A stretch of DNA of 64,000 nucleotides from Marichromatium purpuratum 984. GTDB lineage: Bacteria; Pseudomonadota; Gammaproteobacteria; Chromatiales; Chromatiaceae. Below the pieces are notes generated by a model. It ran no database searches, was not told the origin of the DNA, and saw only the letters and a list, made by a program, of their open reading frames with translations. The stretch spans positions 421,501-485,500 of the forward strand of contig NZ_CP007031.1 in assembly GCF_000224005.2 (NCBI RefSeq), in the 5' to 3' direction. A program made the position numbers and the translations under genes. Below, piece after piece: positions 9,646 through 17,841 of the stretch; the first letter of the stretch is position 1; the number at the start of each line of letters is the position of its first letter.

Positions 9646-10389
9646 TTGCGCACGTTTGCCCGTACTCCATTGTTGCTCCTGTGGTGCTGTCTGGCGGCGT
9701 TGTTGAGCGCGGGCTGTGCCGGGACCGGCGCGGTTCGTGATACGGCCGCCGGCGATGACGCCGTGGTGCGACTCTATCCGGGCACGGGCGCACGGGCGGG
9801 CGATCTGGTGGTGCTCGGGCACGGTTTCCTGCGCGAGCAGTCGACCCTGGCCGGGCTGGCGCGGACCCTGGCTGCGGCCGGGGTCGATTGCGCGACCCTC
9901 GACTTCACCGCGCAACGCCCTTGGGACGGCGCCCATCTGCGCAACGGTCTGGCGATGATCCGCGTCGCCGATCGGCTCGGTGCGCGTCGGGTGGTCTATG
10001 TCGGCTTCTCGGCCGGTGGGCTGGCGGCGTTGGTGGCCGCGCGCAATGATCCGCGCGCCCGTGGTGTGGTCACCCTGGATCTGGTCGACGCCGCCGGCCT
10101 CGGGCGTGCCACGGCCGCGGCGCTGTCGGTGCCGCTGGTCGGACTGGTGGGCGAGCCGGGGCGCTGCAATGCACACAATGGGGCACGGCTGGTCTATGCC
10201 CAGGCCTCACTGGGGCGATTCGAGCAGATCGTTGGGGCCGGTCACTGTGATTTCGAGTCACCGACCGGGGCCTTGTGCGAGATGCTCTGTGGCAGCGCCG
10301 ATCCGGCCCGTAGCGCGAGGGTGCGTGCGCGTGCTCGCGCGGCGGTGCTGGGGTTGCTGGACCCCGTGGATTCCATCTCAGCGGAGTGA
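9646..10389 (+). CDS. Lipoprotein alpha/beta hydrolase
   Basis: I place the start at TTG 9646 because GAGGA lies 6 bases upstream; the product (247 residues) then begins with a compact signal peptide MRTFARTPLLLLWCC and lipobox LSAGC, lipidated at C24. An alternative GTG at 9604 would give a longer n-region with no visible ribosome-binding site. The mature part is an alpha/beta hydrolase: LGHGF oxyanion region, VGFSAGG nucleophile elbow (S122) and GAGHCDFE with H200. It is probably anchored in the cell envelope; the substrate is unknown. It is divergent from the SDR gene and ends 4 bases before the Nudix gene, whose ribosome-binding site overlaps its stop. Confidence 0.8.
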   Translation: MRTFARTPLLLLWCCLAALLSAGCAGTGAVRDTAAGDDAVVRLYPGTGARAGDLVVLGHGFLREQSTLAGLARTLAAAGVDCATLDFTAQRPWDGAHLRNGLAMIRVADRLGARRVVYVGFSAGGLAALVAARNDPRARGVVTLDLVDAAGLGRATAAALSVPLVGLVGEPGRCNAHNGARLVYAQASLGRFEQIVGAGHCDFESPTGALCEMLCGSADPARSARVRARARAAVLGLLDPVDSISAE

Positions 10390-10393
10390 CCCG

Positions 10394-11005
10394 ATGCTTT
10401 CCCGACTTGCACACTGGATCGAACGACACCCGCCGCTGCATCGTCTGGCGCTGCGGGTGTGGCGGCTGTTCCCGGCGCGCCTGGCCGGATTCCTCAAGGG
10501 GGTGTTCGCGCGCCGCTGGGTGGTGGGCGCGGTGGCGGTGATGATCGACGAGACGGTGACGCCGCCCGAGGTGCTGCTGGTCGAGCACAGCTATCGGCGT
10601 CGCGGTGCCTGGGGACTGCCCGGCGGTTCGGTGGAGTCGATCCCGGGCAGTCCGACCGCCCCCGGCGGGGCGGCCTCGCCGGACGACGTGCTCGAGGCGA
10701 CCCTGGCGCGCGAGGTCGAGGAGGAGCTGGGTTTTGCCATCGACGGCATCGAGCTGCTGCGCGTCGATGCCGTGCCTTTCATCCCCGAGGAGCCCGGTCC
10801 CTATCGCCTCGACTTCTATTTCCGCTGCCACCCGGTCGCGGGCTTCGCGCCGCTGCGCGAGGCCGCCGCAGCGCCGCGCTCGCCGGAGATCAGCGCGGTG
10901 CGCATGGTGGCGCTGCCGACGCTCGCCGACTACGACCTGTTCTCGCCCGACGCCCGCTTCCTCCGCGAGGACCTGCCGCGGCTCTGTCCCGGACTCGGCG
11001 GCTGA
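10394..11005 (+). CDS. Nudix hydrolase with insertion in the Nudix box
   Basis: This 203-residue protein starts with an amphipathic segment of about 40 residues (RLALRVWRLFPARLAGF) before the Nudix core. The core reads WGLPGG, then about a dozen extra Gly/Pro/Ser-rich residues (80-92), then REVEEELGF (106-114), the catalytic helix of the GX5EX7REUXEEXGU motif. The GX5E glutamate appears as D98. Such enzymes cleave nucleoside diphosphate derivatives; the substrate cannot be inferred. GGAG at the end of the preceding lipoprotein gene serves as ribosome-binding site. The stop is 4 bases from the convergent Na/Pi cotransporter stop. Confidence 0.85.
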   Translation: MLSRLAHWIERHPPLHRLALRVWRLFPARLAGFLKGVFARRWVVGAVAVMIDETVTPPEVLLVEHSYRRRGAWGLPGGSVESIPGSPTAPGGAASPDDVLEATLAREVEEELGFAIDGIELLRVDAVPFIPEEPGPYRLDFYFRCHPVAGFAPLREAAAAPRSPEISAVRMVALPTLADYDLFSPDARFLREDLPRLCPGLGG

Positions 11006-11009
11006 GTGC

Positions 11010-12800
11010 TCAGGCGGCCTCGTCGAGCGGCTGCTCGACGGTCTTGGCCATGCGCTTGGCGAAGTAGTAGATGCGCTTGAACTTCTCGATGATGTCGACC
11101 TCGATGGTGTAGGCGGGGATCCGCTTGGGTTCCTGGGCGACCAGGCGCTGCGCCTGGTGGATCGCCGCCGAGTCGGCAATACGCGAAATCTCCTGCTTCA
11201 TGGTGGTGACGCTGCGCGCGGCCAGCTCGTTGTTCTGCGCTACCGCCTGGATCGCCGCGGTCACCGCGCGGGTGACGCTGCGGTGGAAGCCGTTGAGCAC
11301 CTGGCGGGTCGGCGTGCTGATCGAGACCCCGGCGTCGATGCGCTCGTGACCGAGCATCACCAGGTTGGTCTCGACCACGTCACCGATGTTCTCGAGGTCG
11401 TTGACCGCCTCCATCAGCCCCATCAGCTCGCCGGTCTGACGCTCGGTGAGACTCAGTCGGCTGATCTTGCCGAGATAGGTGAGGATCTGCGCGTGCAGGG
11501 TGTCGACATCGTTGTCCATCAGCTCGACCTCGCGCAGCATCTGTTTGTCGCCGCTGAGGATCGCCGGCATGCTGCGATCGAGCATGCGCTGGACGTATTC
11601 ACCCATGTGCAGGATCTCCAGACGCACCCGGTCGAGTGCGAGCGACGGAGTGGTGAGCAGCTCGTCGTCGAGATACTTGGCCCGCACCACCACCGCCGCC
11701 TCGCCGAGCGGGCGCTCCGGCACCAGCCATTCCACCAGGCGCGCGAACTGACCGGCGAAGCCGATGAAGATCAATGTGTTGGCGATGTTGAACAGGGTGT
11801 GGGCGTTGGCCAGCTGACGCGGCACCTCGGCGGCGAGGCGTTCGGCGCCGACGAGTTCGGGATGACGCGGTGAGATCTCCTGGACCAGGGTCGACAGCTC
11901 GCCGATGAAGCCGACCCAGAGCAGTACCCCGGCGATGTTGAAGATGACGTGGACCAATGCTGCGCGCAGCGCCTCGCGCGACTTGCCGATCGCCGCCAGC
12001 AGCGCGGTGACACAGGTGCCGATGTTGGCGCCGAAGGCCAGGGCGATGCCGGCCGGGAGGGTGATGAAGCCCTGGCTGGCCATGACGATGGCGATACCGG
12101 TGGTCGCCGCCGAGGACTGGATCAACCCGGTGAAGAGCGCCGCCACCAGGATGCCGAGCAGCGGATTCTCCATATGGGTCATGAAGTCGAGGAAGGGCTG
12201 ATAGCTGCGTAGCGGCGCCATCGCATCGCTCATCACCCCCATGCCGAAGAACACCATCCCCAGCCCCATCAACATCCCGCCGTAGTGACGCGCGCGCTCG
12301 CCCTTGGCGAAGAACTGCAGGGTGAAGCCGACACCGATCATCAACAGCGCCGCTTCGGTGATCTGGAAGGCGATCAGCTGGGCGGTGACCGTCGAGCCGA
12401 TGTTGGCGCCCATGATCACCCCGACCGACTGTGACAGGGTCATCAGTCCGGCGCTGATGAAACCGACCACCAGCACCGTGGTCACCGATGAAGAGTTGAT
12501 CACCGCGGTGACGAAGGCACCGGTGAGCGCGCCCATGAAGCGGTTGACGGTGAGCTTGGCGAGGATGTCCTTCATGCGCTCGCCGGCGACCGCCTTGAGC
12601 GCGTTGGCCATTTGCTCCATGCCGAAGAGGAACAGCGCCAGACCGCCGAGCAACCCCATGCCCATGGTGGTCCAGTCGATCGTCTCGGTCGCGTCGTCGG
12701 CCAGGGCGAGGGTGGGCAGCGCGAGCGCGCCTAGGATGCAGACCAGCAGTGGCCACTGACGCTGGGCGGTGTGGTGGGGCGGCGGAGGGATCGGCTTCAT
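11010..12800 (-). CDS. Na+/Pi cotransporter family protein with C-terminal PhoU-like domain
   Basis: This 596-residue protein of the NptA/YjbB type (PNaS family) has a signal-like N-terminus and two inverted Na_Pi_cotrans repeats, each with the conserved serine-rich signature (INSSSVTT near residue 110 and IQSSAATT near 235). The C-terminal 200 residues are predicted helical, with PhoU-like features (EILHMGEYVQRM, AVNDLENIGDVVETN). It should move phosphate across the inner membrane with sodium. The start overlaps the stop of the upstream universal stress protein by 4 bases (ATGA), so the two form an operon. Confidence 0.92.
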   Translation of the reverse strand: MKPIPPPPHHTAQRQWPLLVCILGALALPTLALADDATETIDWTTMGMGLLGGLALFLFGMEQMANALKAVAGERMKDILAKLTVNRFMGALTGAFVTAVINSSSVTTVLVVGFISAGLMTLSQSVGVIMGANIGSTVTAQLIAFQITEAALLMIGVGFTLQFFAKGERARHYGGMLMGLGMVFFGMGVMSDAMAPLRSYQPFLDFMTHMENPLLGILVAALFTGLIQSSAATTGIAIVMASQGFITLPAGIALAFGANIGTCVTALLAAIGKSREALRAALVHVIFNIAGVLLWVGFIGELSTLVQEISPRHPELVGAERLAAEVPRQLANAHTLFNIANTLIFIGFAGQFARLVEWLVPERPLGEAAVVVRAKYLDDELLTTPSLALDRVRLEILHMGEYVQRMLDRSMPAILSGDKQMLREVELMDNDVDTLHAQILTYLGKISRLSLTERQTGELMGLMEAVNDLENIGDVVETNLVMLGHERIDAGVSISTPTRQVLNGFHRSVTRAVTAAIQAVAQNNELAARSVTTMKQEISRIADSAAIHQAQRLVAQEPKRIPAYTIEVDIIEKFKRIYYFAKRMAKTVEQPLDEAA

Positions 12801-13279
12801 GGGGTCGAGTTGCGGGGGGATTTGACGATGGTCACCGGGGTCGTCGCGCGGTGGACCACGCGTTCGGCCACCGAGCCGATCAGCAGGTGTCTGAGCCCGG
12901 TCAGACCCTTGCTGCCCATCACGATCTGCTGCGCCGCCCGGCGCTCGGCGATCTCGAGGATACGAGTGCTCGGCAGGCCCTTGACCAGCAGGGTCTCGGC
13001 CCCCTGCAGTGGTGCGAGATCGGGGTGGCGCGCGCTCACCGCCGCGACGAACTCATCGAACATCTCGGCGGCGCCGTCTTCGATGCGGTGGAGCTGCTTC
13101 TTCTTCAGCGCGCGACCGTAGTAGCCGGGCATGCTGAAGGGGTCGTGGACGACGTGGAGGATCAGCAGCGGTCGCTTGCGACAGCCGGCCAGCTCGGCGG
13201 CGAAGGTCAGCGCGGCCTCCGAGTGTGGCGAGAAGTCCACCGGTACCAGGATCGGGCTGGGGGCGGTCGGCTTGGTCAT
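12797..13279 (-). CDS. Universal stress protein (UspA family)
   Basis: This is a single-domain 160-residue Usp. The N-terminal ILVPVDFSPHSEAAL and the C-terminal ATP-binding signature GSKGLTGLRHLLIGSVAERV (Gx2Gx9GS) indicate the nucleotide-binding class. It overlaps the Na/Pi cotransporter start by 4 bases, so it may act with or sense the state of that transporter; this is inference from coupling only. GGAGCACCG precedes the ATG. The 145-base upstream gap to the phosphatase gene should contain the promoter, but none is convincing. Confidence 0.93.
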   Translation of the reverse strand: MTKPTAPSPILVPVDFSPHSEAALTFAAELAGCRKRPLLILHVVHDPFSMPGYYGRALKKKQLHRIEDGAAEMFDEFVAAVSARHPDLAPLQGAETLLVKGLPSTRILEIAERRAAQQIVMGSKGLTGLRHLLIGSVAERVVHRATTPVTIVKSPRNSTP

Positions 13280-13424
13280 CGGTGCTCCTGATCGCCTGCG
13301 AGTGGTCCATGCCGGTCATGGGGTCAGGGTCGGGGCGGACACCGGCGAACACCAGGTCGCGCGCCCTGGCGACCCCCGCATTATGACACCTGTTTGACGG
13401 AATCGTGACGACGCCGGGTCGGCC

Positions 13425-14885
13425 TCAGGTCGTGTCCGCGAAGTGGTTGTAGGCGGCCAGTAGCGGCTCGCTCGGATAGCGTAGCGGCAGCAGGTGCTTG
13501 CGCCCTCGGGTGATCACCCCGATCCAGTCGGGGTGGGCGCCGTAGAGTACATGGTGGTTGGCAATGCCGCCGGCGTCGAGCCAGCAGGTCTCATCCCGCG
13601 ACAATGGGGTGTGGCCGACGATGCAAGGGGTCTGCTCGCGCACCCCGAGACAGCGTCGCAGCCGTGCCAGATCGCTGGCACCATAGCCCTTGGGCGAGTT
13701 GTTGCGGCGCAGCCGCACATGGGTGAGCTGATGGGCGAGGCGCGGGTGACGGTCGATCTCGACCAGCATCTGCCAGGTGCAGTAGCCGGTCGGCGGGCCG
13801 GCATGGCAGGCGATATAGCTGGGGGCGACGGCCACATAGGGCAGCAGCTCGTAGAAGCGGTGCATGGCGTCGCGATAGGCCTGACCCCGGCTGGCGATCA
13901 GATGCTGCTCCCAGACCAGCCCCTGGGGGATGCCGGCCTTGCTGATCTCGTCGGAGAAGCTGTCGTGATTGCCGCGCAGGTAGAACACCCGGTCGGGAAA
14001 GCGCACCTTAAGGCGGAAGATTAGCTCCATCATCAGCACCGAGTCCTCCATCTCCGCCTCGCGTCCCGGGGCGTCGGGCTGGACGGCGTCGCCGAGCAGG
14101 ATCAACACCGCGCTGCCCTCGGCGAGCGCGTCGAGAAAACCGCCCTGGGTGAGCACCACTAGCAGGTTGTCGATGCGGGCATGGAGGTCGCCGACGAAGA
14201 TCGGGCGTGGCCGCTCGGGCAGCGCCAGCAGCCCGCCGGGCCGATCGTCCGCGGTGCGCACCCGATAGGGCTCGGTGGCGAGCAGGGTGTTGACCCGCTC
14301 GAGCAGCGTCAGTGCCTCGGCGCCGGGCAGCGGTTCCAGCGGGCCGCGCAACAGGCCGTGCAGCTGGCCGAGCTGGCGCCGTCGCCAGCGCGCCATGCGC
14401 TCGCGCGTGCTGCGCGCGGTGAGTGGGGCGATACAGGCCGGAGCGCGGGTCGACTTGCGCTTGAGCGCCAGCCCCTTGGGCGAGAGCTTGAGCCGCAGGT
14501 GGCGCTCCTCGACCAGCTTGGGGTAGCGCAGCAGACGACGCTGGAGTTGATCGCGTCGCCCGAGGGTGAGCGCCTCGCCGTGATGGAGACGGAGGAAGCC
14601 GCTGATGTCGCTGAAGTACTCGTCGGGATCAAGCAACAGATAGTCGCCGCTGGGTTGGAGCTGGGCGCAGGCGTCGAAACACAGTTCCGGGTAGAGGTGC
14701 AGGCGATAGCCAGGTTCGCTGCCGAGCTGGATCTGCAGCGGCAGGGTCGGTGCGGGGATGCGCACCTTCTCGGTGCCGAGCCGCAGCGAGCCGCTGAGAT
14801 CGACGTCCTCGCACCCCTCCAGTTCCTGGACCAAGCCGTGGAACTGCTGGAGGAAGGTCTTACGGGCGTTGCGTTTTGTCACCAT
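13425..14885 (-). CDS. PPP-type metallophosphoesterase with FHA-like N-terminal region
   Basis: The protein is 486 residues from the ATG at 14885 (AGAGG upstream); an in-frame ATG 21 codons earlier is less likely. The phosphatase half shows the full metal-site series: GDLH (232-235), GDAVQPD (265), GNHD (305-308), H361 in CHAG and GHTP (424). This matches calcineurin-like serine/threonine phosphatases. The N-terminal 150 residues contain a stretch (about 95-147: LTLGRR, VEERHLRLKLS, LALKRKS) that loosely resembles an FHA phosphopeptide-binding domain; that is my reading and uncertain. The start lies 26 bases inside the upstream P-loop gene, so the two are tightly coupled and probably a functional pair. 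Confidence 0.85.
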   Translation of the reverse strand: MVTKRNARKTFLQQFHGLVQELEGCEDVDLSGSLRLGTEKVRIPAPTLPLQIQLGSEPGYRLHLYPELCFDACAQLQPSGDYLLLDPDEYFSDISGFLRLHHGEALTLGRRDQLQRRLLRYPKLVEERHLRLKLSPKGLALKRKSTRAPACIAPLTARSTRERMARWRRRQLGQLHGLLRGPLEPLPGAEALTLLERVNTLLATEPYRVRTADDRPGGLLALPERPRPIFVGDLHARIDNLLVVLTQGGFLDALAEGSAVLILLGDAVQPDAPGREAEMEDSVLMMELIFRLKVRFPDRVFYLRGNHDSFSDEISKAGIPQGLVWEQHLIASRGQAYRDAMHRFYELLPYVAVAPSYIACHAGPPTGYCTWQMLVEIDRHPRLAHQLTHVRLRRNNSPKGYGASDLARLRRCLGVREQTPCIVGHTPLSRDETCWLDAGGIANHHVLYGAHPDWIGVITRGRKHLLPLRYPSEPLLAAYNHFADTT

Positions 14886-15519
14886 GGCGCTGGGCCTCTG
14901 GAGTGATGGCGATCCGCTCCGGGATCGCCAGGGCGCGGGTGCGGACATGTACGATCATCCCGGCGCGATGAAGGATCATCGCCAGTCGCGCACAGGTCTC
15001 GACCTGGGCGTGGATCTGTTCGGGCTCGATGTGCTGATCGATCGGGTGGGTGCCGCGACGCGCGCGCGCGAGCCGATCGGCGACGATGGTCTCGGCAGCG
15101 GGGAGCAGGAACTCGAAGGCGAAGCGGTGGCGCCAGTCGATACCGAGCAGCGAGCGGCGTGGCGGCGGGATCTGGATCCGGGGCGGATCGAGCCGCAGTC
15201 GTGCCCAGCCCTCGAGCCAGGCGGTATCGAACAGCGCGAGCGCCTCGGGCTGGTCGACGAAGGGCAGCCCGAGATGGATCTCACGCGGGCGCAGGGCGAG
15301 CACCCGGTCGCGCCACCAGCCCTTGTGCGAGAGGTCGACATAGCCCTCGCCGGGCCAGCCGCCGAGGCGTTCGACCAGGGTGGTCTTGCCCGAACCGGGT
15401 GGGCCGGTCACCAGCAGCTGGCCGAAGCGGACCTCGGGCGAGAGCGGTACACCACGGATGTACACCGGCGACTCGACCGGGCGTAGTGGCAGCACCAGGC
15501 GACCGGTCGTGTCACTCAT
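14860..15519 (-). CDS. P-loop NTPase/kinase-like protein paired with phosphatase
   Basis: This 219-residue protein has a clear Walker A motif, LLVTGPPGSGKTTL (residues ~35-48), then DLSHKGWW, LGLPFVDQP and LGIDWRHRF. No second enzymatic domain or family could be named. The size and single P-loop resemble small kinases or GTPase-like ATPases. The last 26 bases overlap the following phosphatase gene, and the PiT phosphate permease ends 24 bases upstream, so it sits in a four-gene phosphate-linked run. A kinase opposed by the downstream phosphatase is an attractive but untested idea. Confidence 0.72.
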   Translation of the reverse strand: MSDTTGRLVLPLRPVESPVYIRGVPLSPEVRFGQLLVTGPPGSGKTTLVERLGGWPGEGYVDLSHKGWWRDRVLALRPREIHLGLPFVDQPEALALFDTAWLEGWARLRLDPPRIQIPPPRRSLLGIDWRHRFAFEFLLPAAETIVADRLARARRGTHPIDQHIEPEQIHAQVETCARLAMILHRAGMIVHVRTRALAIPERIAITPEAQRHGDKTQRP

Positions 15520-15543
15520 CGCGCCCGCCCCCGGGCTCGATCT

Positions 15544-16809
15544 CTAGCCGAAGATGCCTGCCAGCACATAGAAGAAGATCGCCGCGAGGATCGCCCCGGC
15601 GGGCAGGGTGATGATCCAGGAGAGCACGATGTTGCCGATCACCCGCAGGTCGAGCGCGGCGATCCCTCGCGAGAGCCCCACGCCCATCACCGCCCCGACA
15701 GCGATGTGGGTGGTCGAGACCGGCAGCCCGGTCTTGGAGGCGAGCACCACCACGCTGGCTGCGGCCAGGGTGGCGCTGAAGCCGCGCGTCGGGGTGAGTT
15801 CGGTGATCTTGGTGCCGATGGTCTGCATCACCCGATAGCCCATGGTCGCTAGGCCGACGACGATACCGACGCCGCCGAGGGCGAGGATCCACAGCGGCAG
15901 CGGGGCCTTAGCCATCACCTCGCCGCCGCTGTTGATGATCGCCACGATCGCCGCCAGCGGGCCGATGCCGTTGGCGACGTCGTTGGAGCCGTGGGCGAAG
16001 GCCATGGCACAGGCGGTGAACAGCATCATCGGTGTGAACACCCGCTCGACGCTGGCGAAGTGGAAGCTGCGATCGGCGTTGGGGTCGACCTCGACGCGGT
16101 CGATGAGCAACTTGCCGACGGCGGCGGTGGCCAGCCCGATCAGGGTCGCGGTGAGCAGGGTGGCCGACAGCGAGAGATGGAAGTCGAGGTGTTTGAGGCC
16201 CTTGAACAGGGTCACCAGGCTGACGATCCAGCCGACCAGGAAGACATAGACCGGTCCCCAGCGCTTGGCCTGACGGAAGGGATCCTCGGTATTGAGGATC
16301 AGCGTGCGGATGCTCAACATCAGCAGCAGTGCCACGGCGCCGCCGAGCACCGGCGAGATCACCCAGCTGGCGACGATCTGGCCGATCTTGTCCCAGTGCA
16401 CGGCGTGGATGCCGATGCCGGCGACGGCGAAGCCGACGATGGCGCCGACGATCGAGTGGGTGGTCGAGACCGGCCAGCCGCGGGTCGAGGCGATCATCAG
16501 CCAGATCGCCGCGGCGAGCAGCGCCGCGAGCATGCCGAAGACCAGCAACTCCGGCTGGGTGGCCACCGCGCCGGCGTCGATGATGCCGCTGCGAATGGTC
16601 GAGGTGACGTTGCCGCCGGCGATGAAGGCGCCGGCGAACTCGAAGATGGCGGCGATCACGATCGCCTGCTTGACGGTGATGGCCCCGGAGCCGACCGATG
16701 TACCCATGGCGTTGGCGACGTCGTTGGCGCCGATGCCCCAGGTCATGTAGAGCCCGAATACGATGGCCAGGATCAGGAAGACCGATCCCCACTCACTGAT
16801 GATTTCCAC
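15544..16809 (-). CDS. Inorganic phosphate transporter, PiT family
   Basis: This 421-residue inner-membrane permease has the two PiT signature repeats: GIGANDVANAMGTSVGSG near residue 26 and AHGSNDVANGIGP in the second half, each followed by Thr/Ser-rich helices (WPVSTTHS and LPVSTTHI). It carries metal-phosphate with protons or cations. The start codon is GTG at 16809 behind a strong GGAGGAAGC. It lies 45 bases downstream of the DUF47 gene, the classical partner of Pit permeases, so the pair is transcribed together. Confidence 0.95.
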   Translation of the reverse strand: MEIISEWGSVFLILAIVFGLYMTWGIGANDVANAMGTSVGSGAITVKQAIVIAAIFEFAGAFIAGGNVTSTIRSGIIDAGAVATQPELLVFGMLAALLAAAIWLMIASTRGWPVSTTHSIVGAIVGFAVAGIGIHAVHWDKIGQIVASWVISPVLGGAVALLLMLSIRTLILNTEDPFRQAKRWGPVYVFLVGWIVSLVTLFKGLKHLDFHLSLSATLLTATLIGLATAAVGKLLIDRVEVDPNADRSFHFASVERVFTPMMLFTACAMAFAHGSNDVANGIGPLAAIVAIINSGGEVMAKAPLPLWILALGGVGIVVGLATMGYRVMQTIGTKITELTPTRGFSATLAAASVVVLASKTGLPVSTTHIAVGAVMGVGLSRGIAALDLRVIGNIVLSWIITLPAGAILAAIFFYVLAGIFG

Positions 16810-16854
16810 GCTTCCTCCAAAACGATGCCGGATGTGGCGGCGGGTCGATGCGCG

Positions 16855-17535
16855 TCAACGCGCGATAAGCAGTAGCAGGCGTTCGCCGACCTTCTCGGCG
16901 TGGTCGGCGAGGTCACCGATGCGCTCGATCAGGCGATACCAGAACACCACGGAGACCGGGTCGAGCTGGTCCTCGTGGGCGAACAGGGTGCGGTTGAGCG
17001 AGGCGACCAGGGTGTCGGTCTCGCTCTCGATGTCGCAGAGGGTCTCGACCATCTCCTCGACCCGCGCCGCCTCGCGGCCACGGAAACCGGTTTCGAGCAG
17101 CTCGTCGAGTTCGTCGACCACCCGGGTGGCCTGGGTGCAGGCGTCGATACAGCGGCGCACCAGCGTCATCAGCTCCGGCTGCATCACCCCGGGCAGAGGC
17201 ATCTCGCGCTGCACCAGCACCCCGGCGATCTCCTGGGCGGTGTCGGCGATTGCATCCTGGGTCTCGAGCACCGCCAGCAGGTCGCGACGATCGACCGGCA
17301 TGAACAGACTGCGCGGCAGGCGCAGGCGGATCCGGTTCTTGGCCTGGTCGGCGGCGTGCTCCTGGTCGACGATCGCCTGCTGGGCGCGCTCGAGGCGCTC
17401 GCGGTCACCCTCGAACAGGGCGGTGAACAGCTCCGGGAGCAGGGCGACGCAGGCATCGACCAGATGCATGTGCTCCTGCATCGGCTTGAACGGCGAGCGA
17501 CCGAACAGATCGGCGATCGGGTTGCTGGGTTTCAT
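16855..17535 (-). CDS. DUF47/TIGR00153 PhoU-like regulator of Pit
   Basis: This 226-residue all-helical protein of the DUF47 (PhoU-like) family has the typical N-terminal LFGRSPFKPMQEHM and repeated E-x-x-x-D helices (DQEHAADQAKNRIR, YRLIERIGDLADHAEKVGERL). Such proteins are encoded beside PiT permeases and are thought to control phosphate entry. GAGGAGGATG precedes the ATG. It is the first gene of the minus-strand phosphate run that continues through PiT, the P-loop protein and the phosphatase. Confidence 0.93.
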   Translation of the reverse strand: MKPSNPIADLFGRSPFKPMQEHMHLVDACVALLPELFTALFEGDRERLERAQQAIVDQEHAADQAKNRIRLRLPRSLFMPVDRRDLLAVLETQDAIADTAQEIAGVLVQREMPLPGVMQPELMTLVRRCIDACTQATRVVDELDELLETGFRGREAARVEEMVETLCDIESETDTLVASLNRTLFAHEDQLDPVSVVFWYRLIERIGDLADHAEKVGERLLLLIAR

Positions 17536-17841
17536 GGTTTCATCCTCCTCGGCGGATGCGACGGGAGCGACCGGTATGGGCTGGGATTGATCATGGGTCG
17601 GGTGGTGCTGAATCGGTCGACGCTATCCTGCCGATGAACGGCGATCGCGCCGGACGGCGACTGGATGTCGCGACCAGGACGCGTCGAGCATTGGATGACA
17701 TTCAGGTTACGGCCGGCGACATAGTGGCAAAAAACGGCTATCGGGTCGCCATCTTTTTGGTACAAGGTCGCGCATGATAGCGGGCCGCGTGGACATGGTC
17801 CGCGTTCTCCAGGTCATACGGTCGATGATGGAGGCGGTGCA
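17536..17841. other. Divergent intergenic region, nothing firm seen
   Basis: These 306 bases separate the DUF47-pit run from the plus-strand HBM/HAMP gene and should hold both promoters. I looked for a Pho-box-like CTGTCAT pair and for clear -35/-10 pairs and saw none. The last bases carry the GGAGG ribosome-binding site of the downstream gene. Confidence 0.4.

Noticed and set aside
13280-13424. Small gene between the universal stress protein and the phosphatase
   Set aside because: The gap is 145 bases, with no start having a ribosome-binding site and no coding character.
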